A stretch of 64,000 bases of DNA from Laetiporus sulphureus 93-53 (GCF_001632365.1 NW_024468541.1:269811-333810); one strand, 5' to 3'; positions 46,294 through 57,730 are shown, counted from the first letter of the stretch. Numbers and translations: made by a program. The notes: a model not told the origin generated them from the letters alone.

Positions 46294-48509
46294 CTAGAAT
46301 GCAGTCGCCTGGTGGAAGTTGAAGGCATCATCCAAGCCCATCTCCATCGGCGCGTCGGTCACGTAGCCCTCCGTGACGAACATGCCGGAGTCGAACTGCG
46401 GGAAGACCTGTGCGGTGCCACACATCTGCTCGAGCGCAGGTGCGTACCCCTGATGTGGGTGCTCCGTGGCCGCCGGTACTTGCTGCAGGAGGCCATCTTG
46501 GTGGACCTGCACGTGGACCTGCTCGTGGACCTGCTGGCTCCATCCAAATGCCTGCGCGTGCATAGGCTGCGGTGCAAGCACACTGGCCTGGACATCTACA
46601 CCGCCAACGATCATCTGGTTTGGCATGGGCAAGGAGGTCTCCGATAGCGCGGGCGAGCCCGAGACCGTCGACGACGGCCCGGAACTGGGAGCCCAGCCGC
46701 TGACCATGTCGAGAGGGCCAAGCGACATCCCATCGACACCAGGCGCGAAACCAGCGGAGAAGTCGAATGACGCGGACATCGGGCTGTGCTGCGAGGAGAC
46801 TGACGAGAAAGGAGGGATCGCTGGTGACTCAGCCACAGGAGCGGAAAGATCGACTGGGACGGCATCGAGAGGGCTGATGCTGAGGGAGAGCGATTGATGC
46901 TGTTGATGCTGCTGATGCTGGGAGGCGTCATTGAAGTCATAATTTTGCTGGAGATATTGTTTCTCAGCATACATGTGCTGAGTCGGTCATCAAGATTACT
47001 TACGAAGTCATTCTGAGAGCAGTCCTGAGCAAACAGCGCCACGTTCTCCACGGTAGGTGTGAAGGGCAATCCGCCCTGCATTCCACCACTCGTGTACTCG
47101 GGCTGGAAGAGCGACATGTCCGGCTCAGGCAAAGGCGACCAGTCACGCTGTAGTTGCCAAACTTCCGGCATGCCCATTTGCTCGGACGTCTCCATGGGCA
47201 TCGTCCACGAACGCGACGGAATAGGCTGCACACTTGAGGCACGGCGATGGCCCTGGACGATCCGTTGCGAACGAGAAATGTGCCCGACTGGTGAGGGCGC
47301 GCGCGACCCGAAGAACGGTACGCTGGGTAGCACGATCGGATAGTACATGCTTGGCGGAGGAACAGAAGAGGAGCGGCGTTGCGCGTATATGGGAGTCGGC
47401 TGATGCAACTGCGACATCGGAGGGAACGATGGGGGGTTGAAACCTGCATAAGGACCTGGACTAGCGGTGCGTGTTCGCGAACGCGATCGTTCCATGTCCC
47501 GTTGACGCACGGCCGCGGCGAGTTCGTCGCCCTTCATGCCCTCGATCAGAAATTCGGTTATGTCCTCACAGCGACGCTCATCCGGTTCCGGGAGCGGAAT
47601 CTTTCCCTTTTTCTTCGCATTCTTCTCGCCCTTCTTCTTGTGCACTGGCCGGAAGCGGTAGTCAGGGTACATTTGGCGATGCTCAGCCTTTGCTTTCTTC
47701 GCTAGATTCTCCCATGTCCTCTTTTCTTCCAGAGGAAGGGCGTGCCAGAGATTACCTGACAATAAAAAGGTGGTCAAATACTCCGCCTACACAAAACCTA
47801 AGGCAATTCCAAAGGGGACTTGCGTCGCGCGACTAGCGACACGCGCGCACGTGCAATGCCACAATAGGAAAATCATTCCCGCGCCTTCCCACAAAAAGGA
47901 CAGTGATAAGACCAAGAAATCGATTCACTTCTACCGCAATTGCTGGCAGCTTCGGCACTGCCATTAAGTCGTGCAACGGCGGCGCTGAGCATGCATTCCA
48001 CCTCACACAACGCCAGCCTCACTTGCCCTCCACATTCTCACGAGATCAAGAAAGCACACTCACCAATGATCTTAGACAAGGTACCGTGAGTAGCTTCAAT
48101 AGATCCCGGAATGTGCCTCTGGTGCACGAAGTCGGCGCGGAAGAGCATGAATGCGTTCGGAGGCCGCGGGATGTATCCCTGCGACCGCCGCTTGCCGGGT
48201 GGCGCCCGTCGACGTGTCGGTGCTGGTGCTGGTGTTTGCGAAGGAGGGAACAACGCATTGACGGGCGATGGAGTATCGTCCTTTGATGCGCCATCGGGCT
48301 CGTTGTACGTGCCAGGTGTTACGTTGGGTGCAAAGGTAACATTCCGAGGTGAGTTGGACGATTGTGTGACGCCATACTTGCCAGCCCTCACTGTAGTGAT
48401 GCCTACGATGAGCGATGATTAGCCATCCGCTGTCCCATTTTACTGCCATTGAAGACACACCGGAAGCCAATGACGACCGTCTACGCTGGGACACACGGGA
48501 AGAAGGCAT
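46294..48509 (-). CDS. HMG-box transcription factor
   Basis: Four exons (5' to 3'): 48444-48509, 48064-48376, 47004-47755 and 46294-46977, summing to 604 aa. The MATA-type HMG box is split by a 308 bp intron: YIPRPPNAFMLFRADFV then GTLSKIIG joins NLWHALPLEEKRTWENLAKK, and continues KAEHRQMYPDYRFRPVHKKK, with the minor-groove wedge (RPPNAF) and the end of helix 3 intact. The C-terminal 400 residues are low-complexity and Ser/Pro/Gln-rich, including QHQQHQQHQ and a QVHEQVHVQVHQ run, as in activation domains. It resembles fungal Ste11/Rfg1-like regulators of mating or morphogenesis, but no mating-type homeodomain or pheromone genes are in the window, so a mating role is only a possibility. The first exon and its AAG acceptor are less certain than the rest. 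Confidence 0.8.
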
Positions 48510-51337
48510 GGCGATTTATTGTCTGGCGTTGATCACGATGGGTATGTGGGATACAATCTCTCCGTTATTCGCCAGACGTGGCGGCTTGCCCAAACCGGGG
48601 GAGACAATAGAGGGAGAGAACGAGGCTCGAGAAGGTCGGCTTATTGTTCTCGTGTCTTTATATCGCCCTCCCATCACACGCGATACGAGCCCGCGAATAT
48701 CCCCGCGATTTTCTCATGCCCCGACTGGGACCCGTGGCACCGCTTGCTCTCCCGCTCTTGTCTCCTTCCTGACCTCTTCCTCCCTTCGATTCGACGTTGC
48801 TGAAACCCTCCTCACGTAGGAATGCCTCCCATAGTCCCAGCCAAGCATAAAAAGCCAAGCACGCAGCTCAGATGCACGATCTCTGCCCTCCACATTAGAG
48901 CTGTCCGAGGTCCCCACGAAGGTCATCCTCCCGATAAGTGCACTAGCTTGTATACAGAAAGGGAAACGACCTTGTGCCCGAATGGCTCCGGCTCACGCTC
49001 AACCGCGCGCGTTCATTTTACTCGGGAATGCCTCTTCGCCGAAAAGCTAGACGGAATTCCTAACTTCCTCTCGGATATAGGAGGACTGTGGGCAGATGCT
49101 TGGCGCGCCAGGACACCACGGTTTGCACTGAGCGTTCTCCGGTGAATGGAGGACCTACTACGCCATCAGCTGGCTTCTCTGCGACGTCTGCTACCTGGAG
49201 GTGTCGCGACAGGGGGTCAATGCTTGGGGGTTGGGTGGAACGAGCGCCGAGGACACGTTACGTATGCAGGCTAGGCACTCGCATCTCACGTTCTCAATAT
49301 AGGAAGTTTCCTGCTTCTGTTCGCTTGCCGACGGCGCTTATTGCCGCGTTCACGGGTTATCATCTGCCTCGTGGTCAGCAGCCTGACACGATCCATCCAA
49401 AAGGTTTGGCAATGATTGCGGCACTCTTCCGAACTTCCGAGCTCCGCGTGGCCTTCTGTATATTAGTCGGATGATGGTAGGCGATTCGCCCCTCATATTC
49501 GACGAAATGACGAGCTCATTTTCAGGGACCTGAACAGTCGGAATTCCTTCCATGATCAAATGACGCTAACTGTCTGACCCACATGCATTGAACCTGAAAC
49601 CTTTTCCTTGTCTGCTAAGAGGCACCTTCGAACGAACGCACTGAGTAGCTTATCTCTCCGTTCCAGAAACAGCTGGCTCCTAGGATCAAGTCTGCTGCTG
49701 CGAAATTCACATCAGTACGTCGCCCAGGGACTCGCATCGAGTGGAGAAGTGTTTCAGATCTGGACTCAGTTGCTTGGTAAATAACACAATCTCCGGACAA
49801 ACAAAGCGGATCTTCGCGGTCTCGTCCCGTCCGGTACTGTACATTGCGCGCATTGATTGGGTCTCTTTCTGTTCTCTATGGCGACCGGCCTCAACGCTAG
49901 AAGACTCGAAAACGCTGGAAGATTCTTTGTGATTCCATGGGCGAAGGAAGGTCAGGGTACGCCGCGAAGTCTTCTCTTTGTCCCATAAATGCTGCTCCCG
50001 CGAGCCTCAGAAACACCCGAAGAGCATCATTCATCCGGGTCGGACAGCCCGCAGGATAGCTGCATGTACGGCTCGTTGTCTCGCTTTGAAGGAAGTTGGC
50101 ATTGCATCCAGCGACGGGCGTAGCGCACACCCGACTTACAGCCCCAACCACCTTCCTCTTTCGAGCCGCACTTGTACTCGACTGTTTCCATGTCCACGGC
50201 TCGGGAGTTTGTAACTTCACTTTCTCGAGGCGTACAGCCTTTACTTAGTGCTTCCTAATTGCCGCATCAGCCGCAAAGCTTCTGGGAGCCGGCGGACGGG
50301 ACGGAGGACGTAAAAATGAACCTTCAGGCTCAGCTTCTGATGAAAGTCACTCATGGTGCGAACGTGGCAAGCGGACTAGGTCGGTTTTCGATCTTGTGCC
50401 TTCTTGCTGATGTTGGCCCTCTCACCAGTCTCGTTGGAGTTGTCTGATATGAACCGGGTTCGGTCGACGAATGAAGCGTGTGTCAGCCCACATTCAAATT
50501 TCATGGGTATCTCGGTGCGATCCAAATGTTTCTCCCGAAAGTACGGATGAGCGATATTATATATGCATATATGTTCGGCCATCGTGCATGACGGCAACTA
50601 GGTGAGCAAGCTTGAACATATTGACTTCGTCACTTCCTCATGCCACGGCCGATTGCTTTCAGCGGTGTTGTAGACCGTTCACACCTTCTGTTATGGAATC
50701 GTCTATCCGCACAGTCGAATTATCAAATGATTTTAGCTATCTCTGGGATACGTCTCACTCGAAAAGCGCCGCGTGGCCGCGGCTGGAACCCTTACTCTGA
50801 GCGTGTTGCTGCCGTGAAGAATGCACACAACTCGTCATCGTTTTGTGACGATGTTGCGAGAACGGTGCATATTACTAGTATGATTTGAAGCAGAACTATC
50901 GTGATTCTCAGCTCATGCTCCGTTCAACCATTCATTCGATGGAGAGGGTGATGAATTGAAGAGGACGCACCACATTTGAATTTCACGTCTATCGGCGAAT
51001 AAGTCGTCTGTCACATTCCTGATGCATGATGCATGATCTCGGCTTGAATGGCCGTCACGATCGCTCGCAAAAGCCGCGCCTCATATTCTCTAGGGTGGAA
51101 TCAATCTAATTGAGGATGCAGGAACCGATGTATGCCTTTGGCCTTCCCCTGCCGGACTAACTTTCGCTATTCTTCTTTCGCGCAATTGTTGTGGCATGCA
51201 TCTAGCAGTCCTGTCTTGTAATAATGAGCACTCATAACTCACTTTACCTCCACAAAATACATCGATGAACCGGCACGAGAAACTCAACAGACGCCAATTT
51301 TATCACGTGAAGACTCGCACGGTTTGGTCCACAGCCA
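48510..51337. other. 2.8 kb gene-poor tract
   Basis: No gene recognised. It contains at 50,757-50,793 a copy of the terminal sequence of the Helitron-like element (separate entry). Other open frames are short and unlike known proteins. Confidence 0.5.
50757..50793 (+). repeat. second copy of the Helitron-like 5' terminal hairpin sequence
   Basis: Matches the reverse complement of about 34,508-34,546 at 33 of about 37 positions, including the whole hairpin core GCCGCGTGGCCGCGGC. Surrounding sequence on both sides is unrelated to the first copy, so this is likely the border of another, diverged or truncated element. Confidence 0.7.
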
Positions 51338-51574
51338 CAGACATGATGCGATTTATCAATGTGGGAAATTGTGTGTGAATGTCGACTGATTTCTTACACA
51401 TGCGACAAATATTTGCAACCATGGCATTTCATGTCGAAAATGTTTCCCTTTGGCTGCAAATGTGCGCTATTTGCCGTTTAAATGCTACATTGGCAAAACC
51501 TTTATCACAAGTGTAAGACATCAGCCGACATTCCCACACTATTTTCCACATTTTTAAATCGCATCATGTCTGCC
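51338..51574. mobile_element. fold-back / MITE-like element with about 95 bp inverted arms
   Basis: The left arm (from 51,338, CAGACATGATGCGATTTATC) is matched by the complement of the right arm (ending 51,572). Similarity of about 80% continues inward for some 95 bases, leaving a loop of about 50 bases (51,432-51,480) that itself holds a small GCAAAT/ATTTGC hairpin. There is no coding capacity. No clear target-site duplication is visible beside the ends. It is AT-richer than its surroundings. A long hairpin transcript would be possible. Confidence 0.7.
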
Positions 51575-51797
51575 GTCAGGAACTCAACCCGAGGAAGGGA
51601 TTAATGAAGGCTAGCCGATCGAAGGTTATGAGTGCATCTGTGTAGAAAGCAACGACGTGAGTCTATTTCTATCGGCGTGCAGGTATACAGGTCAGCCCTC
51701 AGAAACCACACCACGAGTCTCGTTATGAAAGTTGAAGAAAGTTATCTGGAGTCACTATTCGTGGCATGACATTGACACAAACGCCAAGCGCGACAAC
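51575..51797. other. intergenic
   Basis: Short spacer between the fold-back element and the 3' end of the second Gly/His-rich gene. Confidence 0.6.
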
Positions 51798-52912
51798 TCA
51801 TCGATGAAATAATAGGTACCAACACACCCACGGGAGCGCCAGGAGATTGAACATCAACATTTCCCATCGAGCGTCAGCTGCGTTTATCAGAGGCACCGCC
51901 TCCGCGATTGTGCCGTTCAGGCAGTCGAGCAGAGTGTGATTGATCCAGTTCGGCAGCACGACGGGCGTGGCGTTGGGATTATTACTCAACGCAGCAGTGT
52001 CGTTATATCTTGCAAGCGTCAACGCTACGGAGCTCGCGCGGTAGTACTGGATAGCCTGCTCCGGGAGGGGATCCGACAATGTCCCGTTGAATGGTATGGG
52101 GACGGTGGACGAGAACGGCCCTACTGTGCAATTGTCTCGGACGGAGGTGATGAGCGAGGTGACCGTGCTGTTGTCCGAAATTATGTAGAAGGTGTTGTTG
52201 CCGTTTAAGCTGGTGAAGTTGGCTTGCGCTAGTGGTCCCCCGGGTCGACTTGTATTGCTGGTGGACCCATACTGATGGGATAAAGAGGTCAGCCAATTTC
52301 TGATCACGACCAATTGTTCATCACCTCGGGGTCGTATAGGTACGGTGCACCATAACCGTGGTAGCCACCCCAGACCACGGGCCAGAACACGAATGGAAAT
52401 CCCCGGCCGGAGACGCCTCGTTCTGTATCATATGGATACCCACTACCATAGTAGCTGGCCATAGTGTATCAGTAAGTTTTCAGCATCTTCTCGTGGATGC
52501 ATGAAGGCGCTCACTCTGAGCCGTATACTTCGTTACGCGTGCCGCCGCCCGAAGTGCGTCCGGCAAAAATGCTCTCGAATGGTATGACGACTGAGCGACC
52601 CCCTCCGGGACCATACGCCAGCGCAGTGGTTCTGCCTGCTGTGGAGCCGGAGATGGGTACCGGACGTTCGCTGCTGTCGCCTGATGAACTCCTGCCGGAT
52701 TTGGTGCCACTGGAAGATGAAATTCCATCAGACTTCCCGCTACTACTTTGTTTCCCGCTGCTGCCTTTTTCCCCGCTGCTGCTCTTGCCGTCGCCGGATG
52801 AGCCATCGCCATGACCACCACCATGACCACCACCATGACCACCGCCGCCCCTGCGGCGCTGCAACTCTTGCAATTCTTGAAAAGTGATGTTTGCTGCCAG
52901 TGCGACTGCCAT
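51798..52912 (-). CDS. Gly/His/Ser-rich, N-glycosylation-site-rich surface-type protein, copy 2
   Basis: Paralogue of the gene at 30,656. Exons (5' to 3') are 52515-52912, 52325-52454 and 51798-52271, all in frame. After ANITFQELQELQRRR comes a run of GGHG repeats, then a Ser/Lys/Gly-rich stretch, the shared AYGPGGG...SGGGTR block, an aromatic Tyr/Gly/Trp exon (GFPFVFWPVVWGGYHGYG) and a last exon with many N-x-S/T sites, ISDNSTVTSLITS, PEQAIQYYRASS and a hydrophobic C terminus (MLMFNLLALPWVCWYLLF). The aromatic exon is intact here and is the guide to the broken or oddly spliced region of copy 1. Probably extracellular and membrane- or GPI-anchored by composition; there is no clear signal peptide and the function is unknown. 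Confidence 0.7.
52810..52845 (-). repeat. 12 bp coding minisatellite
   Basis: Three units of CATGACCACCAC (plus strand), encoding GGHG repeats of the copy 2 protein on the minus strand. Confidence 0.9.
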
Positions 52913-52969
52913 GAAGGCTGGGTCCAGTAAATGATGGCCCTTGAAGGTTTGAGTGCAGCTTTATATATG

Positions 52970-52977
52970 GCGGTGGC
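52970..52977 (-). promoter_or_regulatory. TATA box
   Basis: TATATAAA on the minus strand, about 58 bases before the start codon at 52,912. Confidence 0.6.
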
Positions 52978-53400
52978 AGTAGGTATATTTCACATCAGCT
53001 GTAGAGTGTGCATGGATATCGGAGGAGACGCACCACGTATGAACTGCGAACACAGTTATCGAATGACCAAGGTGACTGGCTGTGGCCGGAATAGAGAGAA
53101 CGGAGGGGCCTCCAATTTTGTACCAAAGACCTCGGCGCGTGCGCAGCCACAAAATGTCCTGCTAATTACCCTTCTGTCTCTGGGCGCAGATGCAATGCGC
53201 TCAATATCTCGCGGACACATATCCGATGCGACGTCGGACGTTGCTTCCTTCTGCGTGGTCAAAGCACAGGCATGGCACGGGTGGGTGGCAGCTGGGATAT
53301 CCAGGTTAGCTTGATCGCAGATAGTCAGATATCTAGACCAGCCATGTCAACAGCTGTACACTCCGGCAGGAGAGGGCAGGAGGCAGGTGACAGATAGGGC
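52978..53400. other. intergenic
   Basis: Upstream region of the copy 2 gene; no gene recognised. Confidence 0.6.
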
Positions 53401-54125
53401 GATATTGACGCTGTGGTATTAGGTTACTTCAAGCTCTCCTGTGCGCTGTAACAGATTGAATAGAGATGGAACATAAAAGTATTACTGTGACCAATCACAA
53501 CTACTTACTCACATTATTCATCACAGCCGTGAGATCAACGCAAGTGCTGATGACATGTCCGAATATCCTCAAGTCGAAGCTGTCGTGCGTGTCAATTACT
53601 CTGATTGCGCCTCGCTGCGAGCGCTTGACACTTGCCACTCGGACCAAGATTGGCAGCTGACTATCCTGACTCAGTTCGGTTATCAATATCCAGCAGTGTC
53701 AGCAGGCATACTCACGGAAACTCAATTTCTGACGGCGCTCGTCCGCCAAACTTGGTGATTCGTGGTTGTAAGAGCGTGCTGTGCAGTCAGCTTCCAGAAT
53801 GCTTAGGACACACAATGTATGTCAAATTCCCGAAAATTGTTTCCACCAGGATGCGGTGGATATCCAGCAGAACTAGCCGGTTTATAATGGGTTTGCGTCT
53901 GACACTCACATATAAAGTTTCCTGCCCTATCATCTGATCGTTTCGCCGAACCATAATTCACGGTTGCCGACAGAACATACCACCACTACTGCAGACTTGG
54001 AAGGAGCCCCGCAGTGGATCCAAATGAACGGTATATTCACACGGATATTGTGTACATGTTAGCCTACGGAGTAGAGGGTTACCATGCTCAAGATTGCAAA
54101 GTTTGCAACGGTGATAAGCATACGC
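53401..54125 (+). repeat. orphan copy of the protease-gene 3' flank repeat
   Basis: Starts with about 15 bases that resemble the last codons of the protease gene (ATATTGACGCTGT) followed by GGTTACTTCAAGCTC. It then runs parallel to 57,198-57,730 and to the reverse complements of 34,545-34,893 and 31,790-32,120. No protease gene precedes it. This is the longest uninterrupted copy and shows that the two separated pieces near 32 and 34.5 kb were once joined. Confidence 0.8.
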
Positions 54126-54202
54126 TTTGAGGTAGTTGACCTGCAGCAGAAATGTCAGCATGAGTCCCACGTTGACCAGTGGTTAACGAAAGCAAGACTC
54201 AC

Positions 54203-54880
54203 CGCCGAAGCTCACGATGACACCTTGCGCCTGCTCCAACTCGTAGATATCCATCAGCCGCTCATAGCTAAGCTCCTCGAAGTACAATCTGTCAGCCTCA
54301 TCGAAGTCCGTCGGCACCGTCTCCAGTTTGTGGTTCATCATGATCGTCCTGTCACCCATCTCGCACGCCTTACACGCACACGTCACTGTGCACCAGTCGA
54401 ACTCGACGCCATTGCGGATGCGTTATACGCCACTGCCGAGCACTATTGTGCCGTGCTCGTTAAAGTCGACGTCATGTTCGGACGCGTTGTATGTGGTGTA
54501 GAAGTAGTTCGTGTGTGCGGGGTACCCGGCGGCGAGCGTGTCGATGTGCTTGACGAAGGGTGTGATCCCAAGCGAGTTGCGGTGTGCACGAATGGTGTCT
54601 TCGTCGAACGAGACGAGATCAGCGATGTGTCCATCGGAGAGACCCATACGCCTCGCACGCTGCACAAGCTTGTGGTCGATCTTCTTGATGGGACCGGCCT
54701 CGTTGAGCACATAGACCGTCTGTACGGCGTTGTCGATCTTATACAGGAACTACTGTGTAGGGCAGTCTAGTAGCGTCGATGTATTTGTCTGCGCTTATCT
54801 GCATGTACGTCGTCGATCTTCGTCATTGGATGAATGTTGTCGACATCGTAGTAGCATCGGCCATGATAGCGCGACAGCAA
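54203..54880 (-). pseudogene. fragment of carbamoyl-phosphate synthase large chain
   Basis: Minus-strand reading gives a contiguous stretch of the CPSase large subunit central region: YDVDNIHPMTKID, FLYKIDNAVQTVYVLNEAG, LSDGHIADLVSFDEDTI, TNYFYTTYNASEHDVDF, then IVLGSGV, RIRNGVEFDWC and TDFDEADRLYFEELSYER. A TAA (54423-54425) replaces the Tyr of GSGVYRIG, and another TAG sits where the conserved Trp of KIDxWFL belongs. Intron-like sequences remain (an apparent intron around 54,750-54,810 and a GTGAGT donor at 54,197-54,202), so this arose from genomic DNA, not a processed transcript. ATP-grasp domains on either side are missing. Confidence 0.8.
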
Positions 54881-55578
54881 TGAAGCATTGATAGTGCAAT
54901 GACTGCAATAGTTAAGGGACTGTGTACAATGTCGCGCGTGGTAGGTAGACGCGTCTGTCACGTGGTACGTGTCAGGCGTCTAGCGGGGATCACGAAGTTT
55001 TAGCTGTGGCGCGAAAGAGCCACCTTACTTGCAACACGCCATATGAACTTGACCTTTGGAGACCTGAGCGTGGATCCGACCCTGGAATCCGGAGGGCATC
55101 TTCCTGTATTTCGAGAAGTCTATTCGATTCTTGTCTGCAGCATTCAGGGAGCCGACAACGGCGTCAACGGCGTTTCACGTATCGTGCCTTTCGCACGCAC
55201 TTGAACCAAGAGCAGTCCTTCAGGTGACATTGACTTTGATCCACGTGTGGATTTATCTGTGAACCAGTGGTGAGTGCATTGCTAGACGATATCAGAGACG
55301 CGAAAAAATTGTAACGTATGAGAGTGGCCGCACCTGCACTTCGTCAGAAGACCCGTCAGCTCCAGGCAATATTTGGACGGGACGGTATGCGGAGCTGTGA
55401 CAGCGCGAGAAGCAGTTACTGGTATGTCCAGACGGCCACTTTTCAGCAGCACGCTTTCGTGGACTCGGAAGGACGTCACGAGACACGACGCGGACGAGCA
55501 CCACAAGATTCAAGAACCCGCTCCTCTCTTCCTGCAGTGACCTCCTCTGCTTTCGTCTCTACCTGCATCGCGATCGCC
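54881..55578. other. intergenic
   Basis: Contains a 28 bp stretch (55,068-55,095) nearly identical to 32,531-32,558. The last 75 bases resemble the promoter-proximal region of protease copy 1. No gene recognised. Confidence 0.55.
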
Positions 55579-57197
55579 ATGGCTGACAGGCCTACGACGC
55601 TCCCATCCCCTTCATCCGACAAGGAGGCCATATTTTACTATGCCGGCCTGCCCTCTGGCCCCCGCTTGGTCGCTCGCACTGGCACCACTCCCTGGAAGGA
55701 GCCCACTGGCCCCGAGGCGTACCGCAAGCTCAAGGAGCTCCGCCCCGTCGGCAACCACCCACTCAGTGAGGTCTGGGAAGACGGCCTGGCTCTCAAGATC
55801 CACGACCTTCTGGACACGATGAAGGTCAAATGGACTAGCATCGACGTCGTCCGCATCAGGGACGTCGAAACGTCTTCCGCCCCCGTCATCCTCTGGATCG
55901 GCGTGGTGCCCGCATCTCTCTCTGGCGAGGACGGCGTCGTCGTGGCCTCCAAGTGCCGCGAGCTTCTTGTAGAATACGGTATCACCGACGTCGACGTCGA
56001 GATCCGCGAGTCGGTCATTACCCGCTCGGCCGGTTCCAAGCTCCTTACGCGTACGTCCAGCTACTACTCTTTCGACCCCACCGCAGATGTCCGCGAACCT
56101 CTAACCACTACGCTCGGTCTCCCAATATGTGCCCAGTCTTCGCCTTGCGCTGAAAATACCGGCGGCTTCGTCATTGCCGAGGGCGGGAATACGAAGAGGC
56201 TCCTCCTCGTCACTGCTCGCCACGTCGTCTTCCCGCCGGACGAGAACGAGAACAAGCACTTCGAGCATAAGAGCGACAGCTAGCTTCGTCATACGTCACG
56301 CTCTTCGGCGATGCGGCGTTCAACAAGTACCTCGAATCTATCAAGGCCGAGATCGGAGGCAAGGCAGTTAATGCCCAGTATCACGAGGACCGCATTAGGG
56401 CGATCAAGGGGAAGGACAGCCCGGTAGCAGACAAGGAGCGCCAGCATGCCCAGGACGAGTTAGACAAGGCGAAGAAGGCGATAGAAGAGCTCAACACCTT
56501 CTACCAGGACATTTCGACTCACTGGGCCGCCCCGGAGAGCCGCATTCTGGGCCATGTCATCCTCTCTCCTCCCATCAAGGTCGGCGTCGGCAGCAGCGGC
56601 GAGGGTTATACCGAGGACTGGGCCGTCGTCGAGATCGACCCCTCCAAGGTCGATGCGAGCAATTTCGACGGCAATGCCATCGACCTCGGTACCCGCATCC
56701 CAGTCTATGAGTTCAGTCGTATGATGCATCCCTATTCCTGGGATCCCAGACGCTGGAATGCCCATTCCTTCACGTATCCGTTCGACCATCTTCTGAAGCT
56801 CGAGGGCACCATTCCGGACGAGGAGATGCGTCACCCGACTGCACTCGACCAGAACGACGAACCGTGCCTCATGGTGATCAAGCGCGGCTTCACTACCGGC
56901 CTGACCGTCGGCCGCGCCAACAACATTTTCTCCTACGCCCGTAACTACTACGACGATGAAAAAGCCAAGATCTCCAAAGAATGGGCCATTCTCCCGCGAG
57001 ACCACAAGTCTTTCGCCTTCCCGGAGCAGGGCGACTCGGGTTCTGTCATCGTCGACGGTCGAGGACGCATCGGCGGCCTACTCACCGGCGGTGTTGGCGA
57101 AACGCGTTCCTCGGACCCGGACGTCACTTACGCCACGCCCATCAGCTTCCTCCTCAAGCGCATGCGAGACAACGGACTCCGTATTGACACTATATAA
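55579..57197 (+). pseudogene. trypsin-like serine protease gene, copy 2, stop and frameshift
   Basis: Paralogue of the gene at 34,894-36,420, in the opposite orientation. The first 234 codons (to 56,280) are open and carry the N-terminal domain and the His motif LLLVTARHVVFPP. A TAG at 56281-56283 replaces the Gln codon of copy 1, and one base is missing within the next 15, after which the frame continues to 57,197 with EDWAVVEID and GDSGSVIVDGRGRIGGLL. It retains about 15 codons (AVNAQYHEDRIRAIK region) that copy 1 has lost. The lesions therefore differ between the two copies. Catalytic residues are otherwise conserved, which suggests recent inactivation. Confidence 0.75.
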
Positions 57198-57730
57198 GGT
57201 TACTTCAAGCTTTCCGGATCCTCTGTGCTTCGTAATGAAACGCAACAAGTGGCCAGTCGCAACCACTCGCTCACTTTGATACACTACAGCCAAGAGATTA
57301 ATGCGAGCGCTGATGACATGTCCGTTAATTTCAAGTCGAAGCTGTCGTGCATGTTGACTCCTCTGATTCTACCTCGCTGCGAGTGCTTAACGCTTGCCAC
57401 CTGATTCGGGTCTATTATTATTGATATCCAGCAGTGTCAGTAGGGCATACTTTGTAAAGTTAAATTCTCACCGCGCTCTCCCGCTAGTCTTGGTGATTAC
57501 TGTACGTTGTAACAGCGTGCTGTGCCGCAATTCAAGTCAGCTTCCAGAATGCTTACGGTGCATGCGCAATGCATGCCAAGCTCCAGAGAATCGTTTCCGC
57601 TGGGATGCGGCGGATATCCAGCAGAACTAGCCGGATTACAATGGTTTGACGTCTGACACTCCCATATAAAGTTTCCTACCTCATCATCCGATCATTCGGC
57701 GAACCACAATTCATGCATCATGGTCAAGGT
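57198..57730 (+). repeat. protease-gene 3' flank repeat, copy 3
   Basis: Directly follows protease copy 2. It shares GGTTACTTCAAGC, GCTGATGACATGTCC, CCAGCAGAACTAGCCGG and ATATAAAGTTTCCT with the other copies, and ends near 57,725, before the most distal block seen at 53.95-54.1 kb. Confidence 0.85.

Noticed and set aside
46312..47343. Plus-strand frames over the HMG-box gene
   Set aside because: Shadows of the low-complexity C-terminal exons of the transcription factor.
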